A stretch of DNA of 7,431 bases, taken from assembly GCA_023432885.1 (NCBI GenBank), contig JAEZEU010000346.1, positions 1-7,431 of the forward strand, read 5' to 3'. Both the position numbers and the translations under genes were made by a program. Source of the stretch: Pseudomonadota bacterium (GTDB taxonomy: Bacteria > Pseudomonadota > Alphaproteobacteria > Rhizobiales > Xanthobacteraceae). Below the pieces are notes generated by a model. It worked only from the letters and a program-made list of their open reading frames with translations, was not told the DNA's origin and ran no database searches. This document shows positions 1 to 5,630 of the stretch, piece after piece; within the stretch, counting starts at the first letter, position 1, and the number at the start of each line of letters is the position of its first letter.

Positions 1-278
1 GCTACGAGATCGTCGTGGCGGCGGCCGGTCCAACTGCCAAAATCCTGCTCGCGGAAAGCGGCGTCCTCCGCCGCATCGAGCCCGAGCGCGTGCGCCGTCT
101 GCCGCGTGCGGCGCGCGGGGCTGCATACTGCAATTGCAGCTTCCGGCAGTCTCGCCTTCAGCGCGGCGATCGCATCCACCTCGCGCAGATCCGCCGGCGC
201 ATCGGGCGCATGAATGACGCCGCGCGGGCCGTCGACCGGCGCGTGGCGGATCAGCCAGAGTTTTGTCTCGCCCTTCAT
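1..278 (-). CDS. cobC: Histidine phosphatase family protein, probable alpha-ribazole phosphatase (CobC-like), 3' part missing
   Basis: This gene runs off the left edge; 92 N-terminal residues are visible. The product would remove the 5'-phosphate of alpha-ribazole phosphate (or of cobalamin phosphate) in the cytoplasm during nucleotide loop assembly. Seen: the phosphohistidine motif LIRHAP, with Arg11-His12, right after the first strand; SPARRTRQTA at 53-62, which matches the second conserved arginine block; and EQDFGSWTGR at 77-86, which matches the acidic 'E-x-DFG-x-W-x-GR' block of CobC/PhoE-type phosphatases. The ATG start lies 3 bases after the cobS stop, with no clear Shine-Dalgarno sequence, so translational coupling to cobS is likely. 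The cobalamin role rests on the neighbours cobS and cobT; by sequence alone a general phosphoglycerate mutase-like phosphatase is possible. The frame stays open to the window edge. Confidence 0.85.
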   Translation of the reverse strand, partial: MKGETKLWLIRHAPVDGPRGVIHAPDAPADLREVDAIAALKARLPEAAIAVCSPARRTRQTAHALGLDAAEDAAFREQDFGSWTGRRHDDLV

Positions 279-281
279 GCG

Positions 282-1034
282 TCAGCCGAACCGTGCTGCA
301 AGCAAGAGCAGCACGGCCGTCTCGGCGACCTGCTCGGCCGCACCAAGCACATCGCCGGTCTGGCCGCCGATCTGACGCTTGGCGAGCCATGCCATGACGA
401 CAGCACAGATTGCCGTCACCAGCGCGGCCCAAAACGCGTTGGCCCAGGACAGCGCGAGCAGCGCAATCACCAAAGCAATGGCAATTGCCACCATCGCGAC
501 CCCGGCGTCCGGCCGGCCGGCGTTGGCGGCCAGTCCATCCTTGCGCGCATAAGGCAGGTTCAACGACATGACAGGCAAGACGCCGCGCGCCAGCGCGTGC
601 GCGGCAATCATCCCGAAAATGAGCTGCGCATCCGGCAGCGAGGCGAGCGCGGAAAGCTTTGCGGCAAAGCTCACCAGCAGGATCGCCGCCCCATAGGTGC
701 CGAGCCGGCTGTCGCGCATGATCTCGAGTTTTGCAGCGGCATCGCGGCCGCCGCCAAAACCGTCGGCGACATCGGCAAGCCCATCCTCATGCAATGCGCC
801 AGTCAGGATCATGCCTGCGCCGAGCGCAAGGGCTGCGCAGGCCAGGTCCGGAAGCCCCGTGACGCGTAGCGCAAGGCAGAACAGGCCGATGGCGGCGCCG
901 ATCACCGCGCCGACCACGGGAAACATGCGATGCGCGCGCACGAAATTCGGCGGCATCGCCCCTTGCGGATGCGGCATCGGCAGGCGAGTCAGGAACGCGA
1001 CCGCCGTTTTGAGGTCGTCAAGCCATTCATTCAT
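282..1034 (-). CDS. cobS: Adenosylcobinamide-GDP ribazoletransferase (cobalamin synthase)
   Basis: This integral membrane enzyme joins adenosylcobinamide-GDP with alpha-ribazole (or its phosphate) to give adenosylcobalamin and GMP. Family hallmarks are all present in 250 residues, the usual length: FLTRLPMP near the N-terminus (14-21); the acidic metal and substrate motif HEDGLADVADG at 82-92; KLEIMRDSRLGTYG at 102-115; and GGQTGDVLGA at 223-232. Hydrophobic membrane spans are visible at about 38-58, 62-82, 112-130, 179-197 and 199-217. The ATG at 1034 gives the expected N-terminus; the ribosome-binding site is weak. It heads a minus-strand pair with the CobC-like phosphatase and diverges from cobT. 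Naming caution: this gene is cobV in the Pseudomonas denitrificans scheme, and 'cobS' there is a cobaltochelatase subunit, which this is not. Confidence 0.95.
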   Translation of the reverse strand: MNEWLDDLKTAVAFLTRLPMPHPQGAMPPNFVRAHRMFPVVGAVIGAAIGLFCLALRVTGLPDLACAALALGAGMILTGALHEDGLADVADGFGGGRDAAAKLEIMRDSRLGTYGAAILLVSFAAKLSALASLPDAQLIFGMIAAHALARGVLPVMSLNLPYARKDGLAANAGRPDAGVAMVAIAIALVIALLALSWANAFWAALVTAICAVVMAWLAKRQIGGQTGDVLGAAEQVAETAVLLLLAARFG

Positions 1035-1087
1035 GGTCGCAAGCGTCCGGGAATCGACTAGCGTGGACGGCTCTGATGTTGTTTTCG

Positions 1088-1134
1088 CGCATGATCTTGT
1101 CCGAAAACCGCTTCACACCTTTCGGTATCATGCG
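1088..1134. repeat. Imperfect palindromic repeat in the cobS/cobT spacer (Bradyrhizobium-type intergenic element)
   Basis: The outer arms CGCATGAT (1088-1095) and ATCATGCG (1127-1134) are exact reverse complements. Inner arms CCGAAA (1101-1106) and TTTCGG (1120-1125) also pair, so the element can form a two-part stem. It has the layout of the 'GCATGATC...CCGAAAACCG...ATCATGC' elements that I know as frequent intergenic repeats in Bradyrhizobium. A relative with the same start and centre is at 5525-5590. It ends exactly where the cobT Shine-Dalgarno region begins. Confidence 0.7.
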
Positions 1135-1139
1135 GAAGA
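1133..1139 (+). promoter_or_regulatory. cobT ribosome-binding site abutting the palindrome
   Basis: A purine-rich CGGAAGAG stretch lies 9 bases before the cobT ATG at 1149 and supports that start. Its first bases are also the end of the palindromic repeat, so folding of the repeat in the cobT mRNA would sit directly beside the ribosome landing site. No cobalamin riboswitch was found here; the spacer is only 114 bases. Confidence 0.45.
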
Positions 1140-1148
1140 GATTCGCAA

Positions 1149-2162
1149 ATGCAGTTTAGCAAACTCGACGACATCGGCGCGTTCTGTCGCGACCTGCCCA
1201 AGGGTGATTCGGCCGCGGCCGAATCAGCGGCAGCGCGTGAGCAGGTGCTGACGAAGCCGCCCGGCAGCCTCGGCCGGCTGGAAGAGCTCGCAATCTGGCT
1301 GGCGGGCTGGCAGGGCCGCGACAGGCCGCGGCTCGACCGCGTTGCCATCAACGTGTTCGCCGGCAATCACGGCATCGCCGCGCGCGGCGTCTCCGCCTAT
1401 CCCGCCGAGGTGACGGTGCAGATGGTGGCGAATTTTTCCGCAGGGGGCGCTGCGATCAATCAGATCGCGCGGCTTGCCGGCGCCGAACTGAGGGTGGAGG
1501 CGATCGAGCTCGACCGCCCTACCCGCGATTTCACGGCCGCGGCGGCCATGGATGCGGATGAATTCCTCCGCGCCTTCGACATCGGCTTTCGCAGCGTGCC
1601 CGCAGATTGCGACCTGCTGGCGGTCGGCGAGATGGGAATTGCCAACACCACGGCGGCGGCGGCCCTCTGCGCAGCGCTCGTCGGCGGCGGCGGCGAGCGA
1701 TGGTCCGGCCGCGGGACCGGCGTCGATGATCAAGGGCTCGCCCGCAAGCGCGCCACGATCGAGGCCGCGCTCGCCTTCCACCAGCGTATCCTCGCCGATC
1801 CGCTTCGTGTTGCGGCCGCTATCGGCGGGCGCGAACTCGCCGCAATTGCCGGCACCGTGCTGGCGGCGCGAAGCCGCTGCATCCCGGTGCTGCTCGACGG
1901 TTTCGTGGCGACGGCTGCCGTGCTCCCCTTGGCACGACTGGCGTCCGATGCGCTCGACCACTGCCGCGCCGGCCATGTCTCGGCGGAGGCAGGACATCGG
2001 GCGCTGCTCAGGGAGTTGAAGCTCGACCCGCTGCTCGATCTCGGCATGCGGCTGGGCGAGGGCTCGGGCGCCGGCACGGCCATCCTGTTGCTGCGGACGG
2101 CATTAGCCTGCCACAATGGAATGGCAACCTTCGCGGAAGCCGGCGTTTCCAGCCGCGCCTGA
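1149..2162 (+). CDS. cobT: Nicotinate-nucleotide--dimethylbenzimidazole phosphoribosyltransferase
   Basis: This cytoplasmic enzyme transfers phosphoribose from nicotinate mononucleotide to 5,6-dimethylbenzimidazole, giving alpha-ribazole 5'-phosphate, the lower ligand of cobalamin. At 337 residues it has normal family length, with motifs in order: KPPGSLGRLEELA (36-48), AGNHGIAARGVSAYP (71-85), GEMGIANTTAAAAL (160-173), GRGTGVDD (187-194), DGFVATAA (250-257), HVSAEAGH (276-283) and LGEGSGAGTA (302-311). Glu304 in the last motif matches the proposed catalytic base (Glu317) of the Salmonella enzyme. The C-terminal MATFAEAGV is also typical. The ATG at 1149 is supported by the GGAAGAG site upstream. 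It is divergent from cobS and the CobC-like phosphatase, which act on its product. The same enzyme is called CobU in the Pseudomonas scheme; it is not the cobaltochelatase CobT. Confidence 0.96.
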   Translation: MQFSKLDDIGAFCRDLPKGDSAAAESAAAREQVLTKPPGSLGRLEELAIWLAGWQGRDRPRLDRVAINVFAGNHGIAARGVSAYPAEVTVQMVANFSAGGAAINQIARLAGAELRVEAIELDRPTRDFTAAAAMDADEFLRAFDIGFRSVPADCDLLAVGEMGIANTTAAAALCAALVGGGGERWSGRGTGVDDQGLARKRATIEAALAFHQRILADPLRVAAAIGGRELAAIAGTVLAARSRCIPVLLDGFVATAAVLPLARLASDALDHCRAGHVSAEAGHRALLRELKLDPLLDLGMRLGEGSGAGTAILLLRTALACHNGMATFAEAGVSSRA

Positions 2163-2204
2163 TCTTGTCACTGGCCGCATCATTGACCACATCACGTCCA
2201 TGGG

Positions 2205-2645
2205 ATGGATGGCATGAAGCGTGTGCGGATGATTGTTGCAACCTTGATGCTGTGTGCGGCCGCCACGTCCGCGCGCGCGGAGGTGCGCATCCTCTCCAGC
2301 CCGGGTGGACGGGTCGCACCGTTCATCGAACTGTTCGACAAGGTCCGCGAATCCGGCGAGCGCGTGGTGATCGACGGGCCGTGCCTGTCTGCCTGTACAC
2401 TGGTTCTGATGACGGTGCCGAGCGAGCGCATCTGCGTGACGCGGCGCGCCGTGCTCGGCTTCCACGCGGCGCGTTCGATCGACCGGCAGGGACGGATGTA
2501 TGCCGAGCCGGAAGCATCGAGGGCGGTGGAGGAAGCTTATCCGGCGCCGGTCCGAGACTGGATCAGCCGCCGCGGCGGGCTGAGCTCGCGGCTGCTGCTG
2601 CTGCGCGGACGCGAGTTGGCCGCGATCTATCCGAGGTGCAGGTAA
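2205..2645 (+). CDS. Small exported protein with ClpP/crotonase-like Ser-Ala-Cys signature, function unknown
   Basis: The function is not established. The protein has 146 residues from the first ATG (2205) or 143 from the ATG at 2214. The second start is favoured because a GGATGG stretch lies 5 bases ahead of it and it puts Lys-Arg at the front of the signal peptide. A hydrophobic core (about 8-20) ends in SARA-EV, a good signal peptidase I site, so export to the periplasm is likely. The mature part has GGRVAPFIELFDKVRESGE, then VVIDGPCLSACTLVLMTVP (54-72) and LGFHAARS (84-91). A Ser in 'C-x-SAC' followed by 'GFHAA' resembles periplasmic ClpP-like proteins of the COG3904 type; Ser62 and His87 are the candidate active residues, and no acid partner is evident. 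Four cysteines (60, 64, 77, 145) could form disulfides. It lies 42 bases after cobT on the same strand, which could mean read-through, but nothing links it to cobalamin. Confidence 0.8.
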   Translation: MDGMKRVRMIVATLMLCAAATSARAEVRILSSPGGRVAPFIELFDKVRESGERVVIDGPCLSACTLVLMTVPSERICVTRRAVLGFHAARSIDRQGRMYAEPEASRAVEEAYPAPVRDWISRRGGLSSRLLLLRGRELAAIYPRCR

Positions 2646-2685
2646 GCACGACACTATTTGTTTGAGGCGGGGCGATCCTCGCGTC

Positions 2686-2703
2686 CCACCTCTCTCGAGG
2701 TGG
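2686..2703. terminator. Hairpin between convergent genes, possible bidirectional terminator
   Basis: CCACCTC (2686-2692) and GAGGTGG (2697-2703) form a perfect 7-bp GC-rich stem with a 4-base loop. It lies between the stop of the exported protein (plus, 2645) and the stop of the VOC gene (minus, 2735), where both transcripts should end. There is no U-tract on either side, so this is a position-based guess. Confidence 0.4.
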
Positions 2704-2734
2704 ACCGCCGATGCTGTGAGAGTCGAGCCGCACC

Positions 2735-3145
2735 TCACATCTCGGCCGGGCAGTTCACCATCCAGGGGATGCCGAACTGGTCGGTGCACATACCGAATCC
2801 CTTCGAGAAGAAAGTCTTGCCGAACGGCATGGCGACGCTGCCGCCTTCGGCGAGCGCTTTGAACTTGCGCTCGGCATCGGCCACATCCTCGACCTGCAGC
2901 GAGACGGAAAAGCCCTGTGGCTTTTCGAAATGACCGGGGGGTGCGTCCGAAGCCATCAGCACCTCGCCGTCGATGGTGACCTTGGCGTGCATGATTTTCT
3001 TCTGGTAGTCCGGCGGCATCTTCATCTCGGGCGGACCTTCCCCAAAGGGAAACATCACCTCGATCTTCGCGCCCAGCACCTTCTGGTAATATTTCAGCGC
3101 CGCTTCGCAGTTGCCGTTGAAGTGGATGTAGGGATTGAGCTGCAT
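2735..3145 (-). CDS. VOC family protein, PhnB-like (glyoxalase/bleomycin resistance fold)
   Basis: This 136-residue cytoplasmic protein is of the vicinal oxygen chelate superfamily, PhnB/3-demethylubiquinone methyltransferase-like branch. Seen: the N-terminal beta-alpha-beta unit MQLNPYIHFNGNCEAALKYY; the loop MFPFGEGPPEMKMPP; the paired module beginning GFSVSLQVEDVADAERKFKA (about 78-97); and the hallmark end MCTDQFGIPWMVN (119-131). The start is decided by AAGGAG six bases before the ATG at 3145. A longer frame would start at a GTG overlapping the SRPBCC stop (3182-3184), but its extra 13 residues look unlike the family. It is second in an operon after the SRPBCC gene, with 35 bases between them. 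The substrate is unknown; proteins of this branch often accompany ECF42-type sigma factors. Family call firm, function open. Confidence 0.9.
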   Translation of the reverse strand: MQLNPYIHFNGNCEAALKYYQKVLGAKIEVMFPFGEGPPEMKMPPDYQKKIMHAKVTIDGEVLMASDAPPGHFEKPQGFSVSLQVEDVADAERKFKALAEGGSVAMPFGKTFFSKGFGMCTDQFGIPWMVNCPAEM

Positions 3146-3180
3146 CGTTTGCTCCTTGGAAAGGGCGCCGTCGGCGCCGG

Positions 3181-3729
3181 TCACTTCTCGGTGAGCTGCT
3201 TCAGGTTGGCGAGGCCCGTTTCAAAATCCTTGCCGATCATCTTGTCGAAGCTCATGAACACCTGCATCACCTTCGACATGAACGGCGACGGGCCGTACAT
3301 CACCCAGTGCACATTGGTCGCATTGCCCTGCGGCAGCATTGTGAATTCGGCGGCGTTGTGCGCCTCGAACGGTTTGAGGAAATCCAGCTTGATGACGAGC
3401 TTCGACGGCGCATTGGCCTGCAGGATTTCCATCCTGCCCGTTCCGACGTCCTTGTTGCCTTCCCAGCCGTAGACGGCGCCCTTGCCGCGCTCGGCGCCGC
3501 TGAAACTGCGCTTCAGCGCAGGATCGCGGTGCTCCCAGGGCGACCAGCCTGTCCACTGACGGAAGTCGCTGAGAACCGCAAAGATCCTGTCCGCCGGTGC
3601 GTTGATCGTGGCGGTGCGCTCAACGCGAAAGGTGTCGGGCTTGGTGGCGGCCATAGCGAGAATGGCGGCAATTGCAACCGCAAGCACGATGGCGATGCCG
3701 GCAATGACTTTGAACATGGTCAGCTCCAT
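3181..3729 (-). CDS. SRPBCC family protein (polyketide cyclase/dehydrase-like) with N-terminal membrane anchor
   Basis: This 182-residue protein has a hydrophobic N-terminal segment (about 7-28), then a START-like hydrophobic-pocket domain (about 33-180). Family features seen: VERTATINAPADRIFAVLSD (36-55), the WTGWSPWEHRDP block (59-70), GKGAVYGWEGN (82-92), GTGRMEI (97-102), and the C-terminal helix with DFETGLANLK. The segment after the anchor has no clear cleavage site, so a tethered periplasmic domain is more likely than a freely secreted one. Two in-frame ATGs compete: 3729 has GAGGAG only 4 bases ahead, and 3717 has GGAG 6 bases ahead. The ligand is unknown. It is the first gene of a two-gene operon with the VOC protein. 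A putative ECF42-type promoter lies just upstream, which suggests control by the neighbouring sigma factor. Confidence 0.88.
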   Translation of the reverse strand: MELTMFKVIAGIAIVLAVAIAAILAMAATKPDTFRVERTATINAPADRIFAVLSDFRQWTGWSPWEHRDPALKRSFSGAERGKGAVYGWEGNKDVGTGRMEILQANAPSKLVIKLDFLKPFEAHNAAEFTMLPQGNATNVHWVMYGPSPFMSKVMQVFMSFDKMIGKDFETGLANLKQLTEK

Positions 3730-3750
3730 AAAAACTCCTCACGTGCTCAA

Positions 3751-3777
3751 GACGATTGGGGTGGGCCGAATTCGACA
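3751..3777 (-). promoter_or_regulatory. Putative ECF42-type promoter of the SRPBCC-VOC operon
   Basis: On the minus strand, TGTCGA (3777-3772) is followed by 17 bases and CGTC (3754-3751). This fits the TGTCGA / CG(A/T)C pattern that I recall for ECF42 sigma factors of Streptomyces. A start site a few bases further on (about 3744) would leave a leader of some 15 bases that contains the GAGGAG ribosome-binding site. A matching element lies upstream of the YCII gene at 5602-5628, with the same 17-base spacer and the same TTGA after the -10. Confidence 0.6.
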
Positions 3778-3818
3778 GGATGTGGAAAATTTCTCCTCGT
3801 CACCCCCCGGAAAATCCC

Positions 3819-3839
3819 GGCGCGAAGACGCTTCGCGCC
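3819..3839. terminator. Strong hairpin after the sigma factor gene, probable terminator
   Basis: GGCGCGAAG (3819-3827) and CTTCGCGCC (3831-3839) form a perfect 9-bp stem with a 3-base loop. It starts 24 bases past the sigma factor stop and is followed on the minus strand by GGGATTTTCC, a short T-run. It separates the YCII-sigma unit from the SRPBCC-VOC unit, which has its own putative promoter further downstream. Confidence 0.6.
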
Positions 3840-3863
3840 TTTGCCCGGCGATGATGCTGTAGT

Positions 3864-5135
3864 TTATTTCGCCGCCTTCACAGCAGCCGGGTTGCTGTCG
3901 CGGATCAGGCGGTCGAGATGCATGCGGATGTGGGCGGCCTCCGCGGAGGTATTGGCGAGTGCAATGGCGCGGTCGAAGGCGACCCGGGCTTCCTCGTTGC
4001 GGCCAAGCTGCATGAGGAAGGCGCCGCGCACGCCGAAATAGTGAAAGTAATTCGACAGGCGCGAGGATAGCGGCTCGATCATGTCGAGCGCGGCCTGCGG
4101 CCCCCTCACCTTGGAGACCGCGACCGAGCGGTTCAGCGTCACGACCGGCGAAGGCTGCATGATCTCGAGCGCGCCATACAAGAGATCGATCTGGGTCCAG
4201 TCGGTATCCTCCGGCTTCTCGGCCCGCGCGTGCAGCGCGGAGATCGCGGCCTGTACCTGATAGGGCCCGCTTCGGCGATGGCGCATCGCCTTGTCGATCA
4301 GCGCGAGGCCTTCGGCGATCAAGGTCTTGTTCCACAACGAGCGGTCCTGGTCTTCGAGCAGGATCACCGCACCATTCGCGTCGAAGCGCGCGTCGGCGCG
4401 GGCGTGTTGCAGCAACAGCAGCGCGGTGAGCCCCATGATCTCCGGCTCGCTCTGGAACAGACGCAGCAGGAGCCGGGACAGGCGGATCGCCTCCTCGCAC
4501 AGCGGCGAGCGGATTGCCGCGGTATCGCCGCTCGCCGAATAGCCCTCGTTGAAGATCAGGTAGACCATGGCGGCAACAGAAGCGAGCCGCTCGCTGCGCT
4601 CCACCCCGCCCGGCGTCTCGAACGGCACCTTGGCTTGGGCGACACGCGCTTTCGCGCGCGTGATGCGCTGCTCCATCGCCGCCTCGCTGACGAGGAAGGC
4701 GCGCGCGATCTGCTTGACGGTGAGGCCGGAGACGATGCGCAGCGCCAGCGCAATCTGCTGCGTCGCCGGCAGATCGGGATGGCAGCAGATGAACAGCAGC
4801 CGCAGGATATCGTCCCGGTAATGCGAGCCATCGAGCCTTTCAGCGATTTCCGCCTCGGCGTCGCCGATGTCTGAGATCGCCTCGTCCTCGGGCAGCGTTT
4901 CCTGTTTGCGGTTGCGCCGGACCTCGTCGATGCCCGCATTGCGGCCAACCATGATCAGCCAGCTTGCGGGATCGCGCGGCGGGCCGTTCTGCGGCCACGT
5001 CTTCAGCGCGCGGAGGCAGGCGTTCTGATAGGCCTCTTCCGCCGCATCGAGGTTGCGGAAATAGCGCAGGAGCGCGCCGACCGCCTGGGGGCGCGCCGAG
5101 GTGAGCGCGGCGTCGATCCAGGCGGTGTCGGTCAC
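3864..5135 (-). CDS. ECF sigma factor with C-terminal extension, ECF42 group (DUF6596/TPR-like)
   Basis: This RNA polymerase sigma factor has 423 residues, far longer than a classical ECF (about 180-200). Sigma region 2 spans about 10-78 (LDAAEEAYQNACLRALKTWP, then WLIMVGRNAGIDEVRRNR). Region 4 spans about 108-166, with the helix-turn-helix LTVKQIARAFLVSEAAMEQR (138-157). The extension begins with YLIFNEGYSASGD (192-204), the hallmark of this group, followed by LLLLQHARADARFD (239-252), EDQDRSLWN (261-269) and TPR-like helices near 365-400. In ECF42 proteins the extension is known to be needed for activity, and no anti-sigma factor is associated; none is seen here. The start is GTG at 5135, overlapping the YCII stop as GTGA, so the two are translationally coupled. 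Its likely targets are its own operon and the SRPBCC-VOC operon (shared promoter motif). The inducing signal is unknown. Confidence 0.93.
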   Translation of the reverse strand: MTDTAWIDAALTSARPQAVGALLRYFRNLDAAEEAYQNACLRALKTWPQNGPPRDPASWLIMVGRNAGIDEVRRNRKQETLPEDEAISDIGDAEAEIAERLDGSHYRDDILRLLFICCHPDLPATQQIALALRIVSGLTVKQIARAFLVSEAAMEQRITRAKARVAQAKVPFETPGGVERSERLASVAAMVYLIFNEGYSASGDTAAIRSPLCEEAIRLSRLLLRLFQSEPEIMGLTALLLLQHARADARFDANGAVILLEDQDRSLWNKTLIAEGLALIDKAMRHRRSGPYQVQAAISALHARAEKPEDTDWTQIDLLYGALEIMQPSPVVTLNRSVAVSKVRGPQAALDMIEPLSSRLSNYFHYFGVRGAFLMQLGRNEEARVAFDRAIALANTSAEAAHIRMHLDRLIRDSNPAAVKAAK

Positions 5136-5500
5136 GTCGGCACACTCCCGGGCGCGAACACGCCGACCGGGCGGATCTCATAGGCGCCGCCGGGATTGGC
5201 CGCACCAAGATCGCGTGCGACGTCGACCGCTTCATCGAGGTTCTTGCAATCGACCAGATAGAAGCCGAGCAATTGCTCCTTGGTCTCCGCGTAGGGGCCA
5301 TCCAGCACCAGCGGCGGATCGTCCTTGCGCAGCGTGGTCGCCGCGGTGGTGGGCAGCAGACGCGCGACCGGACCGAGCCGCCCCTGTTTGGTCAGCTTGT
5401 CCTGCACGACGGCGAGCTTCTTCATGACTTCGGCATCCTGCTCCTTGGTCCAGGAGCCGACAAAATCTTCGTCGTGATAGCAGAGGATGGCGTACAGCAT
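5132..5500 (-). CDS. YciI/DGPF family protein (YCII-related)
   Basis: This is a 122-residue ferredoxin-like-fold protein of the YCII-related (DGPF) family, the standard partner of ECF42 sigma factors. Seen: the first strand MLYAILCYHDE; a helix with VMKKLAVVQDKLTKQGRLG (26-44); the signature VLDGPYAETKEQLLGFYLVD (65-84), with DGPY in place of the more usual DGPF; and the terminal GGAYEIRPVGVF. Its biochemical role is not known; such proteins are the primary targets of ECF42 in Streptomyces. The ATG at 5500 is chosen because it gives the canonical first strand, and GGGAAGA lies about 10 bases upstream; the frame extends 12 codons further, but these look unlike the family. It is the first gene of the operon and overlaps the sigma factor start by 4 bases. 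A putative ECF42-type promoter lies about 100 bases upstream. Confidence 0.9.
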   Translation of the reverse strand: MLYAILCYHDEDFVGSWTKEQDAEVMKKLAVVQDKLTKQGRLGPVARLLPTTAATTLRKDDPPLVLDGPYAETKEQLLGFYLVDCKNLDEAVDVARDLGAANPGGAYEIRPVGVFAPGSVPT

Positions 5501-5524
5501 TCGACAAGCATCTTCCCTGTTTGA

Positions 5525-5590
5525 GCATGATCGCACCGGAAAACCGGCACCCCGCTTTGCGCTACTCCGCGCTTCGCGTCCGGATCATGC
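5525..5590. repeat. Palindromic intergenic repeat in the leader of the YCII-sigma operon
   Basis: GCATGATC (5525-5532) with CCGGA (5537-5541) pairs with TCCGGATCATGC (5579-5590). The left half shares GCATGATC and the CCGGAAAACCGG centre with the repeat at 1088-1134, but the middle is longer and carries a different insert of about 35 bases. If the promoter at 5602-5628 is real, this hairpin is transcribed as part of the 5' leader. Confidence 0.65.
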
Positions 5591-5601
5591 TGCGTCTTCA
5601 A

Positions 5602-5628
5602 GACGACGGAATATGCCTGCAGCCGACA
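5602..5628 (-). promoter_or_regulatory. Putative ECF42-type promoter of the YCII-sigma operon
   Basis: On the minus strand, TGTCGG (5628-5623) is followed by 17 bases and CGTC (5605-5602), then TTGA. This matches the element before the SRPBCC gene in spacing and in CGTCTTGA, with one difference in the -35 (G for A). The -10 lies in a small palindrome, CGTCTT-g-AAGACG (5593-5605). The start site would be near 5595, giving a leader of about 95 bases. Confidence 0.5.
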
Positions 5629-5630
5629 AC

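Noticed and set aside
15..869. Long plus-strand open frame of 284 codons
   Set aside because: It is antisense to cobS and the CobC-like gene; composition is Arg/His/Gln-rich without any family motif, as expected from a GC-rich shadow frame.
1035..1148. Cobalamin riboswitch upstream of cobT or cobS
   Set aside because: The spacer is too short for the usual element of about 200 bases, and I do not see a B12-box-like core; a repeat element takes up much of it.
1224..1997. Minus-strand open frame of 257 codons inside cobT
   Set aside because: It is antisense to a gene with every CobT motif and has no recognisable domain or ribosome-binding site.
2103..2789. Minus-strand open frame of 228 codons spanning the exported-protein gene
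   Set aside because: It overlaps the ends of three supported genes, has no plausible start, and its sequence is Arg/His-rich noise.
3146..3184. GTG start for the VOC gene overlapping the SRPBCC stop (GTGA)
   Set aside because: The internal ATG at 3145 has a strong AAGGAG at ideal spacing and gives the family N-terminus; the 13 extra residues do not.
3307..4041. Plus-strand open frame of 244 codons across the SRPBCC/sigma region
   Set aside because: It is antisense to two genes with clear family motifs and runs through the promoter and terminator between them.
4230..4874. Plus-strand open frame of 214 codons inside the sigma gene
   Set aside because: It is a shadow of the sigma factor reading frame; Gln/Arg-rich with no motif.
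5501..5506. TGTCGA on the minus strand directly before the YCII ATG, as a possible ECF42 -35
   Set aside because: A promoter here would start transcription inside the YCII gene, no CG(A/T)C follows at 16-18 bases, and the ATG at 5500 gives the canonical family N-terminus.
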